A DNA stretch of 64,000 nt from CAYFFZ01 sp049976505 (GTDB taxonomy: Archaea; Thermoproteota; Nitrososphaeria; Conexivisphaerales; UBA164): positions 38,984 to 102,983 of the forward strand of contig JBMFIC010000004.1 in NCBI GenBank assembly GCA_049976505.1, in the 5' to 3' direction. The position numbers and the translations under genes were made by a program. Shown one piece after another: positions 25,113-35,000 of this stretch (its first letter is position 1; each line of letters starts with the position of its first letter). The notes under the pieces were generated by a model. It saw only the letters and a list, made by a program, of their open reading frames with translations. It was not told the DNA's origin and did not search any database.

Positions 25113-27359
25113 TTGAGCTACCAGGAGCTCGTTCTAAGGAGCGTTCCTAGGCTCGATTCGAGGGAAAAGGTGACGGGGGTTCTCAAGTTCTTTGGAGATG
25201 TCAGGCTGGAGGGCATGCTCCTCGGCTACGTGGTGAGGAGCCCGTACCCTCACTGCCTTATCAGGGGGATGGACGTGGAGAGGGCGAGGAGGGTGCCAGG
25301 AGTACACGCCGTGGTTACATGGAAGGAGATACCGGGAGTTAACAGGTATGGCCCATATGACGATGCACCGATACTTGCCCAGAACAAGGCAAACTACTTT
25401 GGAGAGGCGATAGCGCTCATAGCGGCGGATAGCATGGAGGCTGCGCTGAGGGCCAAGGAGGAGCTTAACCTGAGGTGCGATGAACTCCCCGCGGTTGGAT
25501 CCATAGAGGAGGCGCTTGAGGGCAGGGTTCTGGTCCACGAGAAGGGAAACGTAGCCGTTCACTTTCACGTGAGCAGGGGGAACGTTGATGAGGTGAAGAA
25601 GCAGACAGACCTGGTCTTCAGCAGGACCTACAGGACCCAGTTCCAGAAGCACATGTACCTTGAGCCCGAGAGCGGGTATGCCTACGTAGATGAGAAAGGA
25701 AGGATAAACGTTTTCTCCAACGGACAGAACCCCCACGCGGACAGAAACGTCATAGCGAGGGCCCTGTCAATACCGGCGGAGAGGGTTAGGGTGGTGAGCT
25801 ATCCAACTGGTGGCAGCTTCGGAGGAAAGGAGGAGTCGCCGTTCCCAGCCTTCCTGGCCCTGCTCGCTTACTACGCAGGAAGGCCGGTGAGAATCATGTA
25901 CAGCAGGGAGGAGTCGGGCATAGCCGCGGTCCACAGGCATGCCTCGAAGATAGAGCTTGAGACTGGAGTCATGAAGGATGGCACCCTCACGTACAACATA
26001 TCAAGGGTTTATCTGGACACTGGCGGGTACATGATATGGGGCCCGAACGTCCTAGGAACGGCTATGGAGGTCTCGAACGGCCCGTACCGGTTCAGGGCTG
26101 TAGACGCCGAGGGGTTCCTTGTCTATACCAACAACGGAGTTTCATCAGCGTTCAGGGGATTCGGGGCCCCACAGGGGGCCTTCGCCATGGAGAGCATGCT
26201 CGACGAGATATCCTCCGAGCTTGGCATAGATCCCATCGAGCTGAGGCTGAAGAACCTGCTGAGGGATGGGGAGCTGACGCCCTTCGGAACGAAGGCCAGG
26301 GGGCTTGATGGGGTCAGGAGGGCCCTTGAGATGGCGAAGGAGTCTGAGCTGCTGAGGGAGGAGAAGAGGGCGGAGAGGTTCTACAGGGAGGGCATAGGGG
26401 TTGCGCTTGGGATGAAGGGAATTGCCTACGGGAGCGACGAGCCACCGGTCAACGTGGCCCTTGAGGTAGACCCGGAGGGCTACGTAGGAGTGTACTTCTC
26501 GAACGTTGACTACGGTCAGGGCATAATCACTGGAAACGCACAGCTCGTATCGCTGAAGCTGGGAATCCCCCTTTCTTCTGTGAGGGTATACAACGCGGAC
26601 ACGGACGTCAGCCCGGACTCCGGATCTTCGAACGCATCGAGGAGCACGGTGACGAGCGGAATGGCCCTGGTCCAGGCGTGTGACGTTCTCGTGGAGAGGG
26701 TCAGGAACATGCTTGCCCAGAGGCTGGGAACGGACGTCTCGGAGGTGATTTACAGGAGCGGCACATTTGAAACGCCCTCAGGCAACTTCAGCCTTTTCGA
26801 TGCTGTCGGGATAGTGAGCTCAGGCAGGAAGCTGAGGATAGAGCACACGTACCACCCGCCCGAGGTTGAGAGAAAGATAGAGGGCATGAAGGAGGCCCCG
26901 AGGTTCTTCTACACGTACGACGTGGCGATAACCAAGATAGGGGTTGACCTGCTGACCGGCCAGGTAAAGGTCCTGAAGATGGAGCACTACGTCGACGCCG
27001 GAAGGATAATAAACCCGAACATAGCGGAGACGCAGGTCGAGGGCGCTGCGATAATGGGCCTGGGATTCGCTCTGTACGAGGAGCTCAAGTACGAGAAGGG
27101 CATGCCCCAGAACATAAACTACACGACGTATATCGTTCCGTCGTCGAAGGACGTGCCGGAAATTAAGGTCAGGTTCGTTGACTCCTACGAGCCCCTTGGG
27201 CCATTAGGGGCCAAGGGAGTAGGGGAGATAGGTCTTGTGCCCGTAGCACCATCAATAGCTAGCGCTCTCAAGGACGCGATTGGAGTATCTGTGTATGAGC
27301 TCCCGATCAGCCCTGTCAGGGTTCTCGAAAGGGTTGGATCAGGCAGTAAGACAGCGTAG
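25113..27359 (+). CDS. Xanthine/aldehyde oxidase-type molybdopterin subunit, stand-alone
   Basis: A 748-residue molybdenum hydroxylase large subunit. The a/b hammerhead domain is at the start (LDSREKVTGVLKFFGDVRLE). The cofactor-binding loops are SYPTGGSFGGKEESPFPAFL, VSSAFRGFGAPQGAFAMESM and, near the end, LGPLGAKGVGEIGLVPVAPS with the catalytic Glu. It lacks the AYRCSFR loop that marks CO dehydrogenase, so a hydroxylase of N-heterocycles or aldehydes is more likely. The usual FAD (CoxM-type) and 2Fe-2S (CoxS-type) subunit genes do not flank it, which is unusual. It starts with TTG. The upstream neighbour is an NCS1 permease. Confidence 0.88.
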   Translation: MSYQELVLRSVPRLDSREKVTGVLKFFGDVRLEGMLLGYVVRSPYPHCLIRGMDVERARRVPGVHAVVTWKEIPGVNRYGPYDDAPILAQNKANYFGEAIALIAADSMEAALRAKEELNLRCDELPAVGSIEEALEGRVLVHEKGNVAVHFHVSRGNVDEVKKQTDLVFSRTYRTQFQKHMYLEPESGYAYVDEKGRINVFSNGQNPHADRNVIARALSIPAERVRVVSYPTGGSFGGKEESPFPAFLALLAYYAGRPVRIMYSREESGIAAVHRHASKIELETGVMKDGTLTYNISRVYLDTGGYMIWGPNVLGTAMEVSNGPYRFRAVDAEGFLVYTNNGVSSAFRGFGAPQGAFAMESMLDEISSELGIDPIELRLKNLLRDGELTPFGTKARGLDGVRRALEMAKESELLREEKRAERFYREGIGVALGMKGIAYGSDEPPVNVALEVDPEGYVGVYFSNVDYGQGIITGNAQLVSLKLGIPLSSVRVYNADTDVSPDSGSSNASRSTVTSGMALVQACDVLVERVRNMLAQRLGTDVSEVIYRSGTFETPSGNFSLFDAVGIVSSGRKLRIEHTYHPPEVERKIEGMKEAPRFFYTYDVAITKIGVDLLTGQVKVLKMEHYVDAGRIINPNIAETQVEGAAIMGLGFALYEELKYEKGMPQNINYTTYIVPSSKDVPEIKVRFVDSYEPLGPLGAKGVGEIGLVPVAPSIASALKDAIGVSVYELPISPVRVLERVGSGSKTA

Positions 27360-27742
27360 GATCTTCTGATTTTCAGGTCTTGCAAAGCAGAGCTTATCTG
27401 GACTCTTTTTAATTCATAACATTCGACAGGTTCTCCGACCTCTAAGGCACATGGGTTCAAATAGTGGATTTGCATTAAACCACCCAGACCTCACTTACGG
27501 AATCTCTTATGAAAAAGGATTAACAACAAAGTTTTCTTGTTTTTGCATTAAGTTTTTGACTCTAAATGGTTCTCTACGAATAGGTTCTATTTTTCGTACG
27601 AAAGGAAAATCACACGCAAGCTCATCGCCCACATATAATGGGCAAAGCCTCGAAAACGCCACGCTTTTTTCTGCATGCGGATCGAAACAACAGTGAGCTT
27701 AATGAGCGCGGTTGCTTCATTAAGTTGCCGTGCTTTGCAGGT

Positions 27743-27856
27743 GTTTCAAGCCCTTATAGGTAGACTACAAACGCAAAATATACTTATAAAGCCTTAATGC
27801 GTCCTGACGCCTTGCATGCAAACACTGTTTCAAGCCCTTATAGGTAGACTACAAAC
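27743..27856 (+). CRISPR. Two-repeat CRISPR-like locus
   Basis: Two identical 30-nt repeats lie at 27743-27772 and 27827-27856, each beginning GTTTCAAGCCCTTATAGG and ending TAGACTACAAAC. The form (GTTTCAA start, AAAC end, CTTATAGG core) is that of thermophile CRISPR repeats. The interval is 54 nt, longer than a usual 35-45-nt spacer, and it contains a TATA-like CTTATAAAG. There are only two repeats and no cas genes in the window, so this is an orphan, a relic, or the worn end of an array. Confidence 0.7.
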
Positions 27857-27921
27857 TGCTTTTGTTCTCGCCCTATTTAAGCTTTTGAGCCCATTCCGGG
27901 CCTCTTTTCCGGGAGGGCGGC

Positions 27922-28043
27922 GGTCGACCTTTATCAGAGAGATGCTGAGCGTGGGTCGACCGGAAAACTTCATGAACCACGGGGGCAAAAACAGATCGCT
28001 CCTAGGGCCAGAAGCGGGGGTCGACCGGAGCGTTTCATGAACC
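27922..28043 (+). repeat. Palindrome-based repeats GGTCGACC...TTCATGAA
   Basis: A 26-nt unit occurs at 27953-27978 and 28018-28043. It consists of GGGTCGACCGGA, four variable bases (AAAC or GCGT), and TTCATGAACC. Everything matches except those four adjacent central bases. Each unit contains two palindromes, GGTCGACC and TTCATGAA. A third GGTCGACC stands alone at 27922-27929. The layout resembles protein-binding sites with a tolerant spacer. The nearest gene downstream is the TauE-like gene, whose start is 89 bp from the last unit. Confidence 0.6.
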
Positions 28044-28131
28044 CCAATAAGTGCCAGAGCATTCAGCCGATCTTTACGATATTAACCTTTGCCTGAGTAA
28101 AGCTTAAAATTCCCCTTAAGTTAACCACCTT

Positions 28132-28992
28132 GTGATCCAGCCCCTGATATATTTCCTCATTCTCGTGATAGCCAGCATGATCTCTGGGATCCTTGGGGCC
28201 CTTGTAGGGCTTGGGGGTGGCACCTTCCTGGTTCCCATATACACGCTTTATCTTAGGATGCCGATAGCTTATGCAACTGGGGCAAGCCTGATATCGACAA
28301 TAGCTACCTCAAGCGGGGCTGCGAGCGCCTACATTAAGGACAGGATAACAAACGTGAAGATAGGCATGGGATTGGAGATCGCTACTACGAGTGGCTCCAT
28401 TGTAGGAGCCCTGACGGTAGCGTACATATATTCGCATCACTGGCAGTATATAGTGTACATAATATTCGGGCTGATGCTTCTTTCGCAGGTTTACATTCAG
28501 CTTACGAGGGCCAAGTACGAGCTTCCTAAGGAGATGAAGCCTGACTGGAGCACAAAGCTCTTCAAGCTCTACGGAAGCTACTACGACGTTGTTCTTGGCA
28601 AGGAGGTTAACTACTACGGAGTTAGGTGGTGGCTCGGAGAGACAATAATGTTCTTCGCCGGATTCATATCTGGCCTCCTTGGCATAGGCTCCGGAGCGCT
28701 TAAGGTGCTCGGGATGGACTGGGCAATGAACTTGCCAATGAAGGTTTCAACCACGACTAGCAACTTCATGATAGGAATAACTGCCGCAACTGGAAGCTCG
28801 ATATACTGGATCTTCGGATACATACAGCCCTTCATAGCTGCAGGAACCGCAATAGGGGTCCTGATAGGAGCAATAATAGGGACGCGGATCCTTGTCAGGA
28901 TAACTAACAGGAGCATCAGGTACGTCTTCTCTGCCATCCTGATATTCCTCGGAATTCAGATGATATTAAGAGGTCTTGGCTATGGATTTTAA
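28132..28992 (+). CDS. TauE/SafE family permease (second copy)
   Basis: A 286-residue membrane protein with two DUF81 repeats: SGILGALVGLGGGTFLVPIY near the N-terminus and FAGFISGLLGIGSGALKVLG near residue 190. About eight helices are predicted, with a soluble central loop of some 45 residues (RAKYELPKEMKPDWSTKLFK and on). Members move sulfite, sulfoacetate or related anions. It starts with GTG and overlaps the DUF1634 gene by 11 bp. TauE plus DUF1634 is a recurring archaeal/bacterial gene pair. Confidence 0.85.
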   Translation: MIQPLIYFLILVIASMISGILGALVGLGGGTFLVPIYTLYLRMPIAYATGASLISTIATSSGAASAYIKDRITNVKIGMGLEIATTSGSIVGALTVAYIYSHHWQYIVYIIFGLMLLSQVYIQLTRAKYELPKEMKPDWSTKLFKLYGSYYDVVLGKEVNYYGVRWWLGETIMFFAGFISGLLGIGSGALKVLGMDWAMNLPMKVSTTTSNFMIGITAATGSSIYWIFGYIQPFIAAGTAIGVLIGAIIGTRILVRITNRSIRYVFSAILIFLGIQMILRGLGYGF

Positions 28993-29365
28993 CGACGCAA
29001 TAGCATATGCGCTGAGGGGAGGAGTTATCCTGAGCGCAGCCCTTCTTCTTCTTGGCCTAGCGCTCCTCGTGATAAACGGAAGGTCCGGACAGTACACCGT
29101 AAGCCAGATAGCCAGCACCGCATCGCTTGTAAACAGCTCGTACTTCAATGCCAGAGCTATAATAACTGGGGTTCAGACGATGAACCCTGTATCCATAATG
29201 TTACTTGGGCTAGTAGTGCTGATAGCGACCCCCATAGTCAGGGTAGTGCTCGGAATAGCCCAGTTCATGAAGGAGAAGGACTGGCTCTACACCACGATAA
29301 CGCTTATAGTGTTCTTCAACCTGATATTTGCAATATTCATACTGCCTAGCATACTGCATCTTTAA
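28982..29365 (+). CDS. DUF1634 membrane protein
   Basis: A 127-residue protein with three strong hydrophobic segments: VILSAALLLLGLALLVI near residue 15, SIMLLGLVVLIATPIVRVVLG near 70, and a last one ending LIFAIFILPSIL. This matches DUF1634, usually encoded beside TauE/SafE permeases as a presumed accessory subunit. ATG 28982 is chosen, which overlaps the permease stop; the TTG at 28976 is a weaker option. Confidence 0.75.
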   Translation: MDFNDAIAYALRGGVILSAALLLLGLALLVINGRSGQYTVSQIASTASLVNSSYFNARAIITGVQTMNPVSIMLLGLVVLIATPIVRVVLGIAQFMKEKDWLYTTITLIVFFNLIFAIFILPSILHL

Positions 29366-29370
29366 AGACT

Positions 29371-29757
29371 TCACTCAACCGGCTGGGCAAGCTCCTCAAG
29401 TTCAGAAGATAGGAATGCCCTTATGTTCTCCTCAACCGTGTGTCCCTTTGGCCTGTAAATCCTGATGCCCATGTCCTTCAGCCTGTAGAATGCTCCCGGC
29501 CCGATTGTATATGTTATAACGGCCGTTGGCCTGAGGGATACAAGAAAGGCGAAGAAGCCTCCGTGCATGTGTCCATCATGGTGCTCTTGATGCTCATCGT
29601 GCTCTGATGCGTATGGGTTCTGAACGATTTTGAACGAAACGACTTGGTCGCCTTCTAGCTCAACGACCCCGAAGTACGGGGCCCTTCCAGGGTGACCTGT
29701 GACCCTGGAGCTCATGCCGCTGTTGTCCCTGAGGGGCATCACGATCCTCTGGATCAT
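29371..29757 (-). CDS. NifX/NafY-type dinitrogenase-cofactor domain protein
   Basis: A 128-residue protein of the NifX/MTH1175 family: RIVMPLRDNSGMSSRVTGHP, GRAPYFGVVELEGDQV and AVITYTIGPGAFYRLKDMGI (the pattern V.......G..a...L...GI). The middle holds a His-rich insert (HDEHQEHHDGHMHGG) that could bind a metal. Relatives carry Fe-S or FeMo-cofactor precursors; in organisms without nitrogenase the role is unknown. The gene is 38 bp downstream of a radical SAM gene on the same strand, so they probably form an operon. Confidence 0.75.
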   Translation of the reverse strand: MIQRIVMPLRDNSGMSSRVTGHPGRAPYFGVVELEGDQVVSFKIVQNPYASEHDEHQEHHDGHMHGGFFAFLVSLRPTAVITYTIGPGAFYRLKDMGIRIYRPKGHTVEENIRAFLSSELEELAQPVE

Positions 29758-29795
29758 ATGAAGGGTATGCGGCCGAGGTTTTTAAACTGTTTAAT

Positions 29796-30938
29796 TCAGT
29801 ACACAGACTCCACTATGTCGTAAAGAACAACGGGCGCCTGAAGCTGGATCCCCCTATACCTCAGGTAAGTCTCCTCGATAGCTCTCTTCATTTCCTGAAA
29901 CTGTTTCCACTTGTCCTCCTCGCTCAGTTTCCCGAGCTCGGTGAGCATTGAGTAATAGGGGAGATCGGGGTATTCATGTAGCGGTGATATGAAAACCGTA
30001 TCAAGCCTCTCAAGCTCAAGGCGCGAAACGAACCTTGCCGAATCCCTGACGTGCTGTTCCCAGTATTTTCTTCCCCCAGCGCCAGCAAGAAATATCAGCC
30101 CAACGTTTATCCCCGCCTTCTTGACCTCCGATATGAACGACAGCGCCTTTTCCGTACTCATGGGCTTGTTGAGGATCCTGAGCACATCCTCGTTGCCGCT
30201 TTCGATCCCGAAGTAAACCTTCGTTAGTCCAAGATTCCTGAGCTCCCTGAGATCCTCGACCCGAAGCCTCCTTGGCGTAATGAAGCCATCTATGAAGGAG
30301 TACATCGGAAGGTTGAACGATTCCCTTATAATCCTCATGTAGCTCCTAATTCTGTCCTGCTCAACAAGGAGCGCGTTTGCGTCGCCAAGAAAGATGCTCC
30401 TCCTTGACCTTATGGTGGGCCCGAAGTACTCGACAAGCCCTTTTATCTGGGCATAAAGCTCCTCGGGCTCAAGAACCCTGTACGCCATATCCCTGTAGAG
30501 GTGGCAGAAGGTGCACCTGTTCCAGGCACACCCAACGGTCACCTGTACGTATATCGGAAAGTACTGATCAGGCGGGACTATTGGCACTGGGCCGCTGTAA
30601 ATCGACATGAGCTTTGCCGAGTCGCTCACTAGGAACTCCCAGCCCAGGGACTCGATGTTGTCCATGTAGGGTCTGAGCTCTCTCTCAGCCCTCCTGAGAA
30701 ACGAGTAGGCCTCATCAACAACTATCCTTGCCTCATCCTCGCTCAGCCTCCGGGCAATCCTTACTGAGTCCCTGTAGCCTACCTCAACGAACACGTTCAG
30801 GAGGGACCTCCTGTAGGTTTTTCTCCCGTTGCTGTATATCAGGATCCTTCCAAGCCTGTCAACGACGAGAACCCTAACCCCATCGGTGATGCTTATGGTG
30901 CCATCCTCAACCCTGACTATCATTTTCTCATCACTCAA
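29796..30938 (-). CDS. Radical SAM protein
   Basis: A 380-residue radical SAM enzyme. The cluster motif is GCAWNRCTFCHLY (CX4CX2C, as in several COG1032-like members) at about residue 140. KVYFGIESGNEDVLRILNKP gives the downstream GIES strand, and FLAGAGG the next conserved loop. An N-terminal region of 130 residues (IVRVEDGTISITDGVRVLVV and following) is unlike the usual B12 domain and has no assignment. The reaction is unknown. The NifX-like gene directly downstream hints at work on a metal cofactor or Fe-S protein. Confidence 0.8.
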   Translation of the reverse strand: MSDEKMIVRVEDGTISITDGVRVLVVDRLGRILIYSNGRKTYRRSLLNVFVEVGYRDSVRIARRLSEDEARIVVDEAYSFLRRAERELRPYMDNIESLGWEFLVSDSAKLMSIYSGPVPIVPPDQYFPIYVQVTVGCAWNRCTFCHLYRDMAYRVLEPEELYAQIKGLVEYFGPTIRSRRSIFLGDANALLVEQDRIRSYMRIIRESFNLPMYSFIDGFITPRRLRVEDLRELRNLGLTKVYFGIESGNEDVLRILNKPMSTEKALSFISEVKKAGINVGLIFLAGAGGRKYWEQHVRDSARFVSRLELERLDTVFISPLHEYPDLPYYSMLTELGKLSEEDKWKQFQEMKRAIEETYLRYRGIQLQAPVVLYDIVESVY

Positions 30939-31022
30939 TCACAGAAATGCTATATATCTGCAGCTCATTAACCTCACTTTAATAAAGGAAAAAATAATAT
31001 TAATGATCAGCGTGGGGTCAGG

Positions 31023-31898
31023 ATGTTGCAGGCTCTTTATTACGCGCTCAGCGCTCTGGCGTTCATAACAGGATCCTTTCTTATATCGTACGGCATAGAC
31101 GTTTCTTTCGAGCTGGAGGAGCTGAGCCCGCTGCTGTACTTTATTTTTCCGTTCCTCACGTCATTTCCGGAGCTTGCAGTTGTGGCCCTTGGGATCGCTA
31201 CAGGGAGGTCGGGGCCAGAGGTCTCCCTTGGAACGGCCCTCGGCGAGCCATTCGCAGTCCTGACCATAGGGGTAATGCTCTTCAAGCTATACCGGGGCGA
31301 AAGCATCACGGGGGATTCCGGGCTAGAGACCGCCCTCTACAGCTTCCTCATAATGGACATCCTGCTGCTGATATCCGTCTTTGTGAGGCTGGCCGCCTGC
31401 TCCCTCTTTGTAGCATTTGCAGTCTACGAGATCCTGGTCTTCAGGGAGTTCAGGAAAAAGACCTATTCGCCCCAGCGCTGGACCTTAGCGCTTTCTGTGG
31501 CTGGAGCCATTCTCGTTGTCGCGAGCGCAAGCGGCGTGGTCATGGGGATAATCTACATGTCTGAGGTGCTGAGCGTTCAGCCAGCCCTGGTCTCGTACTT
31601 CATAATACCGCTTATGAGCGCTCTGCCTGAAATACTGGCACCCTTCGTGCTCAGAAGGAGGGAAAAGAAGGAGAGGCTTGCGTCCCTCTTCTCCGAGCTG
31701 CCGATCGAGATGTCCCTCTATCCTGGAGCGGTCCTGCTCATCTCATCGCCCTCCTTACCCAAGGCCCTGCTCCTCGGGATCGCCGTCAGCGGCCTGCAGG
31801 GCGCCCTTGTGCTCCTTGAGCACAGGACACGGATAAGGGTGACCCTTTACTCCTCTGTTCTGCTTTACGTGCTGTACGCTCTGGCCGTCCTTTTCTGA
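31023..31898 (+). CDS. CaCA-family sodium/calcium exchanger-like protein
   Basis: A 291-residue membrane protein of about ten helices. The two inverted alpha repeats are FLTSFPELAVVALGIATGRS plus VSLGTALGEPFAVL in the first half and IPLMSALPEILAPFVLRR in the second, corresponding to the ion-binding P-E-L/S motifs of CaCA exchangers. The second repeat lacks the usual G-N following segment, so ion specificity is uncertain. It is divergent from the radical SAM gene. Its stop codon touches a relic IS end (31896 onward), so the natural C-terminus may have been altered. Confidence 0.72.
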   Translation: MLQALYYALSALAFITGSFLISYGIDVSFELEELSPLLYFIFPFLTSFPELAVVALGIATGRSGPEVSLGTALGEPFAVLTIGVMLFKLYRGESITGDSGLETALYSFLIMDILLLISVFVRLAACSLFVAFAVYEILVFREFRKKTYSPQRWTLALSVAGAILVVASASGVVMGIIYMSEVLSVQPALVSYFIIPLMSALPEILAPFVLRRREKKERLASLFSELPIEMSLYPGAVLLISSPSLPKALLLGIAVSGLQGALVLLEHRTRIRVTLYSSVLLYVLYALAVLF

Positions 31899-31930
31899 AC
31901 TCCTCCCCGCCCTGAAGTGGGCGAAACCCG
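31896..31930 (-). mobile_element. Relic right end of an IS605/TnpB-type element (copy C)
   Basis: The minus strand reads CGCCCACTTCAGGGCGGGGA followed by GGAGTTCAG, a copy of the TnpB element right end. The end sequence begins at the stop codon of the CaCA gene. The following gap to 32080 contains no gene. Confidence 0.55.
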
Positions 31931-32079
31931 TCCTCTGTCAGAAGCCAGCCTTCTTCATTGCATGGCTCAGGGCGGGTTCAATTTCATCATACTGCCAATA
32001 CTACTTTAATATCCCGATAATTATATACGTTTCTGCAGGTATAAGGATATCCTATTGTTTGAAGATCCACGCCTGATCC

Positions 32080-35000
32080 TCATGATCGCTCCATGATCTC
32101 AGGGACGGTTACCTTAAGCTTCTCGGCTATCTCGTCAACTATCTCGTCGAGAACGGCGAGGTAGCTGGTCTTTCCACTCTCCACGTCGTCCATTTTGCTC
32201 TCGAGCTGGGAGGTGAGCTCCTCCCCAACGAGGTCCCCAAAGTTGTCTCTCAGGTACCTGTAGACGTTGATCCCGAGCTTGGTCGGTACGATCTTCTTCC
32301 TTTCGCTGATGAGGATCACGTACTTCCTGGTTATTATGGTCTTAACTATGGTCGAGTATGTGCTGGGCCTTCCTATTCCCTTTCTCTTCATTTCATCCAC
32401 CAGGTCGCCCTCAGAGTAGAGCTCGACCCTCCTGTACTCGTAGAAGTTCTCGATCCTGACGGTGAACTGGCTCGCCTTCAGCTCCTCGTGGAGCTCCCTG
32501 AACGGAGGAGACACACGGGCAAATCCGTCCTTGACGTACCTGAGCGGGATCTCAAGCGGGTTAGGCTCAACCTCCACGTCCTTTCCGTCCTTCTCGGCGG
32601 ATAGCTTTATGACCTGCTTAACCACAACGGCAGGTGGCATCTGGCTTGCTATGAACCTCCTGAATATCAGATCGTAGACAGCGTAGTGCCTCCAGGCCAG
32701 AGCTATCGGGGTGTAGATGAGGCCCTGCTGGATGTAGTTCTTGAGATCCTGTGAAGAAAGTGGCTTCGTAGGCCTTATCGCTTCATGGGCCCCTCCCTCT
32801 CCCCACTTCCTGGGATAGAAGTAGCTCTCATCGAGGCCCAGTATCTGGGTTATGTAGCTCTTAGCCACAGCCAGGCCCGCGTCGGAGACCCTTGTGCTGT
32901 CCGTTCTCGGATAGGTTATGAGGCCTGCCTCGAAGAGGTCCTGAAGCGTTCCGGCTATCTCGCTCGTCGACATCTTAAGGATGTTGGCAGCGTCCCTCAG
33001 GATCTCGCTCATGGTGTACGGGGGAGGCGGGTTTATCCTGTCCTCAACGATTTCGGAGCTCACGACCTTCACGAGGACCTCGTCGCCGATGGCAAACTTC
33101 ACCTCCCCTGAGGGATGGAACCTGATCGACATCCCATTTATCCTTGAAGAGTAGGCCTTCACGAGGTTGCTCCTGTCCCTGTACTGATCGTACCTCTGTA
33201 TTATCCAGCCGAGCACCGGCGTCTGTACCCTTCCGGCGCTGAGGTTCCTGTTTGGCCTGTCGCAGCCATGCTTCAGGTTCTCCTCGCAGTACTTCTTCCA
33301 GAACTCGTTCTGAAGCCTGCTAGAGAGCTCAAAGCCCAGCCACCTGTCGTCCAGCCTCCTCACCACCTGAGCCTTGACCAGGTTCTCGTTTATTGCCCTT
33401 GGCTCGCTAATCGCCTTCAGGAGCGCTGGCTTCGTGACCTCGTGAAATTCAACCCTCTTTATGTTGGAGTTGAACGGACGGAGAACGTTGTAGATGTCCC
33501 AGGATATCTTCTCGCCCTCTGTATCAGGGTCGGTTCCTATCATCACGAGGTCAACGGCGTAGGCCAGCTTCTCTATGGATCTTATCAGGGAAGTCTTGTC
33601 CCTCACGAACTTTGCGCCACAGACAGGGCAGACGTCTCCTGCGGTGGTGACCTGGTGGTTGTTCTCGCAGACCTTTATGCTGGCGTAATGGGGTATGTAC
33701 TGCCTCCTCCCGTCCCTGACTATTTCAACTCCATGGTAGCCTATCCTGTCGAGGGTAAGGTCCATTATGTGTCCCGCAGTGTACGCTATGTTCAGGAGGT
33801 TTCCGCTGACTACCGTTTCAAAGACTACGATGCCCTCCCTTATCGTTATCGCTGGCCTCGAGAAGAAGTTGGCTATCGTCTTTGCCTTGTGCGGCGACTC
33901 CACTATGAGGAGCATGGATGAGAACTTGGAGGTCTGCTCAGAGGTTCCGGCCTGTTCCTCGATGACTACCTCCTTTCTGTCGCTGTCTATCCTCCTAAGT
34001 ATCTCCTTTATGTCGACCTCCTCGGGCCTCCTCCACTCTATCCCGAAGGTTATTGATGTGAGCTTCCTGAATATCGCGAAGAGGTTGTCGTCGTCAACGA
34101 AGAGGATGCTGAGCCCGAGTGTGTTGCCCCAGGACCTCATCCTTGAGGTCCTTCCGCTGGCCTGTATGTATGTTATCATGTCTGGAACGAGTATGCTGTT
34201 GTCCTTCACCACAGCACCAATGCTCGTGCTCAGCTTCTGGAGGAAGACCGTGTCCTTCAGGGCCTCGTTCACGACGTTGTAAGCTGACATTATGTACTGG
34301 TCCTCTATCTCGCCCTCCCTGACCTTCTTTGCGAGGACCTGTAGGGCAGCGGGGCTCAGCCTAGTTATCTTTCTTCTTATTATCGAGGCAAGCCTGTTAA
34401 CGTCGGGCCTGTTCACGTAAAGGGCGTAGGCCGTTAGGATTCTGGTCATGAGAACTGGATGCATCTTCTCCCCAATCCTGAACCTGAACCTTGGTATCCC
34501 CACGAATATGGCGTACCTGATCTTCTCGGGGATGTCTATTCCCCTTACGAGGGTTCCGTAGTGGGTTGCAACGCCTATCAGCACGGAGTACTTACCATTC
34601 CTGAACTCGTCCAGGACCCTTACGTTCCTCCCGCTGACAACGGCGCTCCTGATGCCGGCCTCGTTTAGCCTCGCGCTCAGCTCCTCGGCGTACTCGCTCC
34701 CGAGATCCGTGGTGACAAATATGAGGCCCCCATCGCCGAGCTCGCTCACCTTCCTCTTGATCTCCTGGACCACGTCCTTGGGCATCTCCTCGTAGAGGTC
34801 CACGACGTTTCTCGGATAGGAGCCAGGGGCGCCGGGCCTGAAGCCCATCAGCACCAGGAACAGAGGGCTTGACCTGGTTATGGTTCCCGAGGAGAATATC
34901 ATTATCCTCTTCATGGCCCTCCTCCTAAGCTCGTAGACCTTCTCGAGGTCTATCCTCCTCTCCGTCGCTATGGTCTCGCGAGCCCTTTCGATCTCCTCAT

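Larger units (their letters stand above)
27360..28131. other. Intergenic region with CRISPR-like and palindromic repeats
   Basis: No supported gene occurs in these 770 bases. The left half (27360-27740) has only unsupported short open frames. The right half contains a two-copy CRISPR-type repeat and, immediately beyond it, three GGTCGACC palindromes, described separately. The TauE-like gene starts at 28132. Confidence 0.6.

Noticed and set aside
25113..27359. Aerobic CO dehydrogenase large subunit (CoxL)
   Set aside because: The AYRCSFR active-site loop is absent; the loop here is AFRGFG, typical of xanthine/aldehyde-type enzymes.
27449..27490. tRNA-like GGGTTCAAATAGTGG sequence
   Set aside because: The T-arm resemblance is not accompanied by acceptor or anticodon stems.
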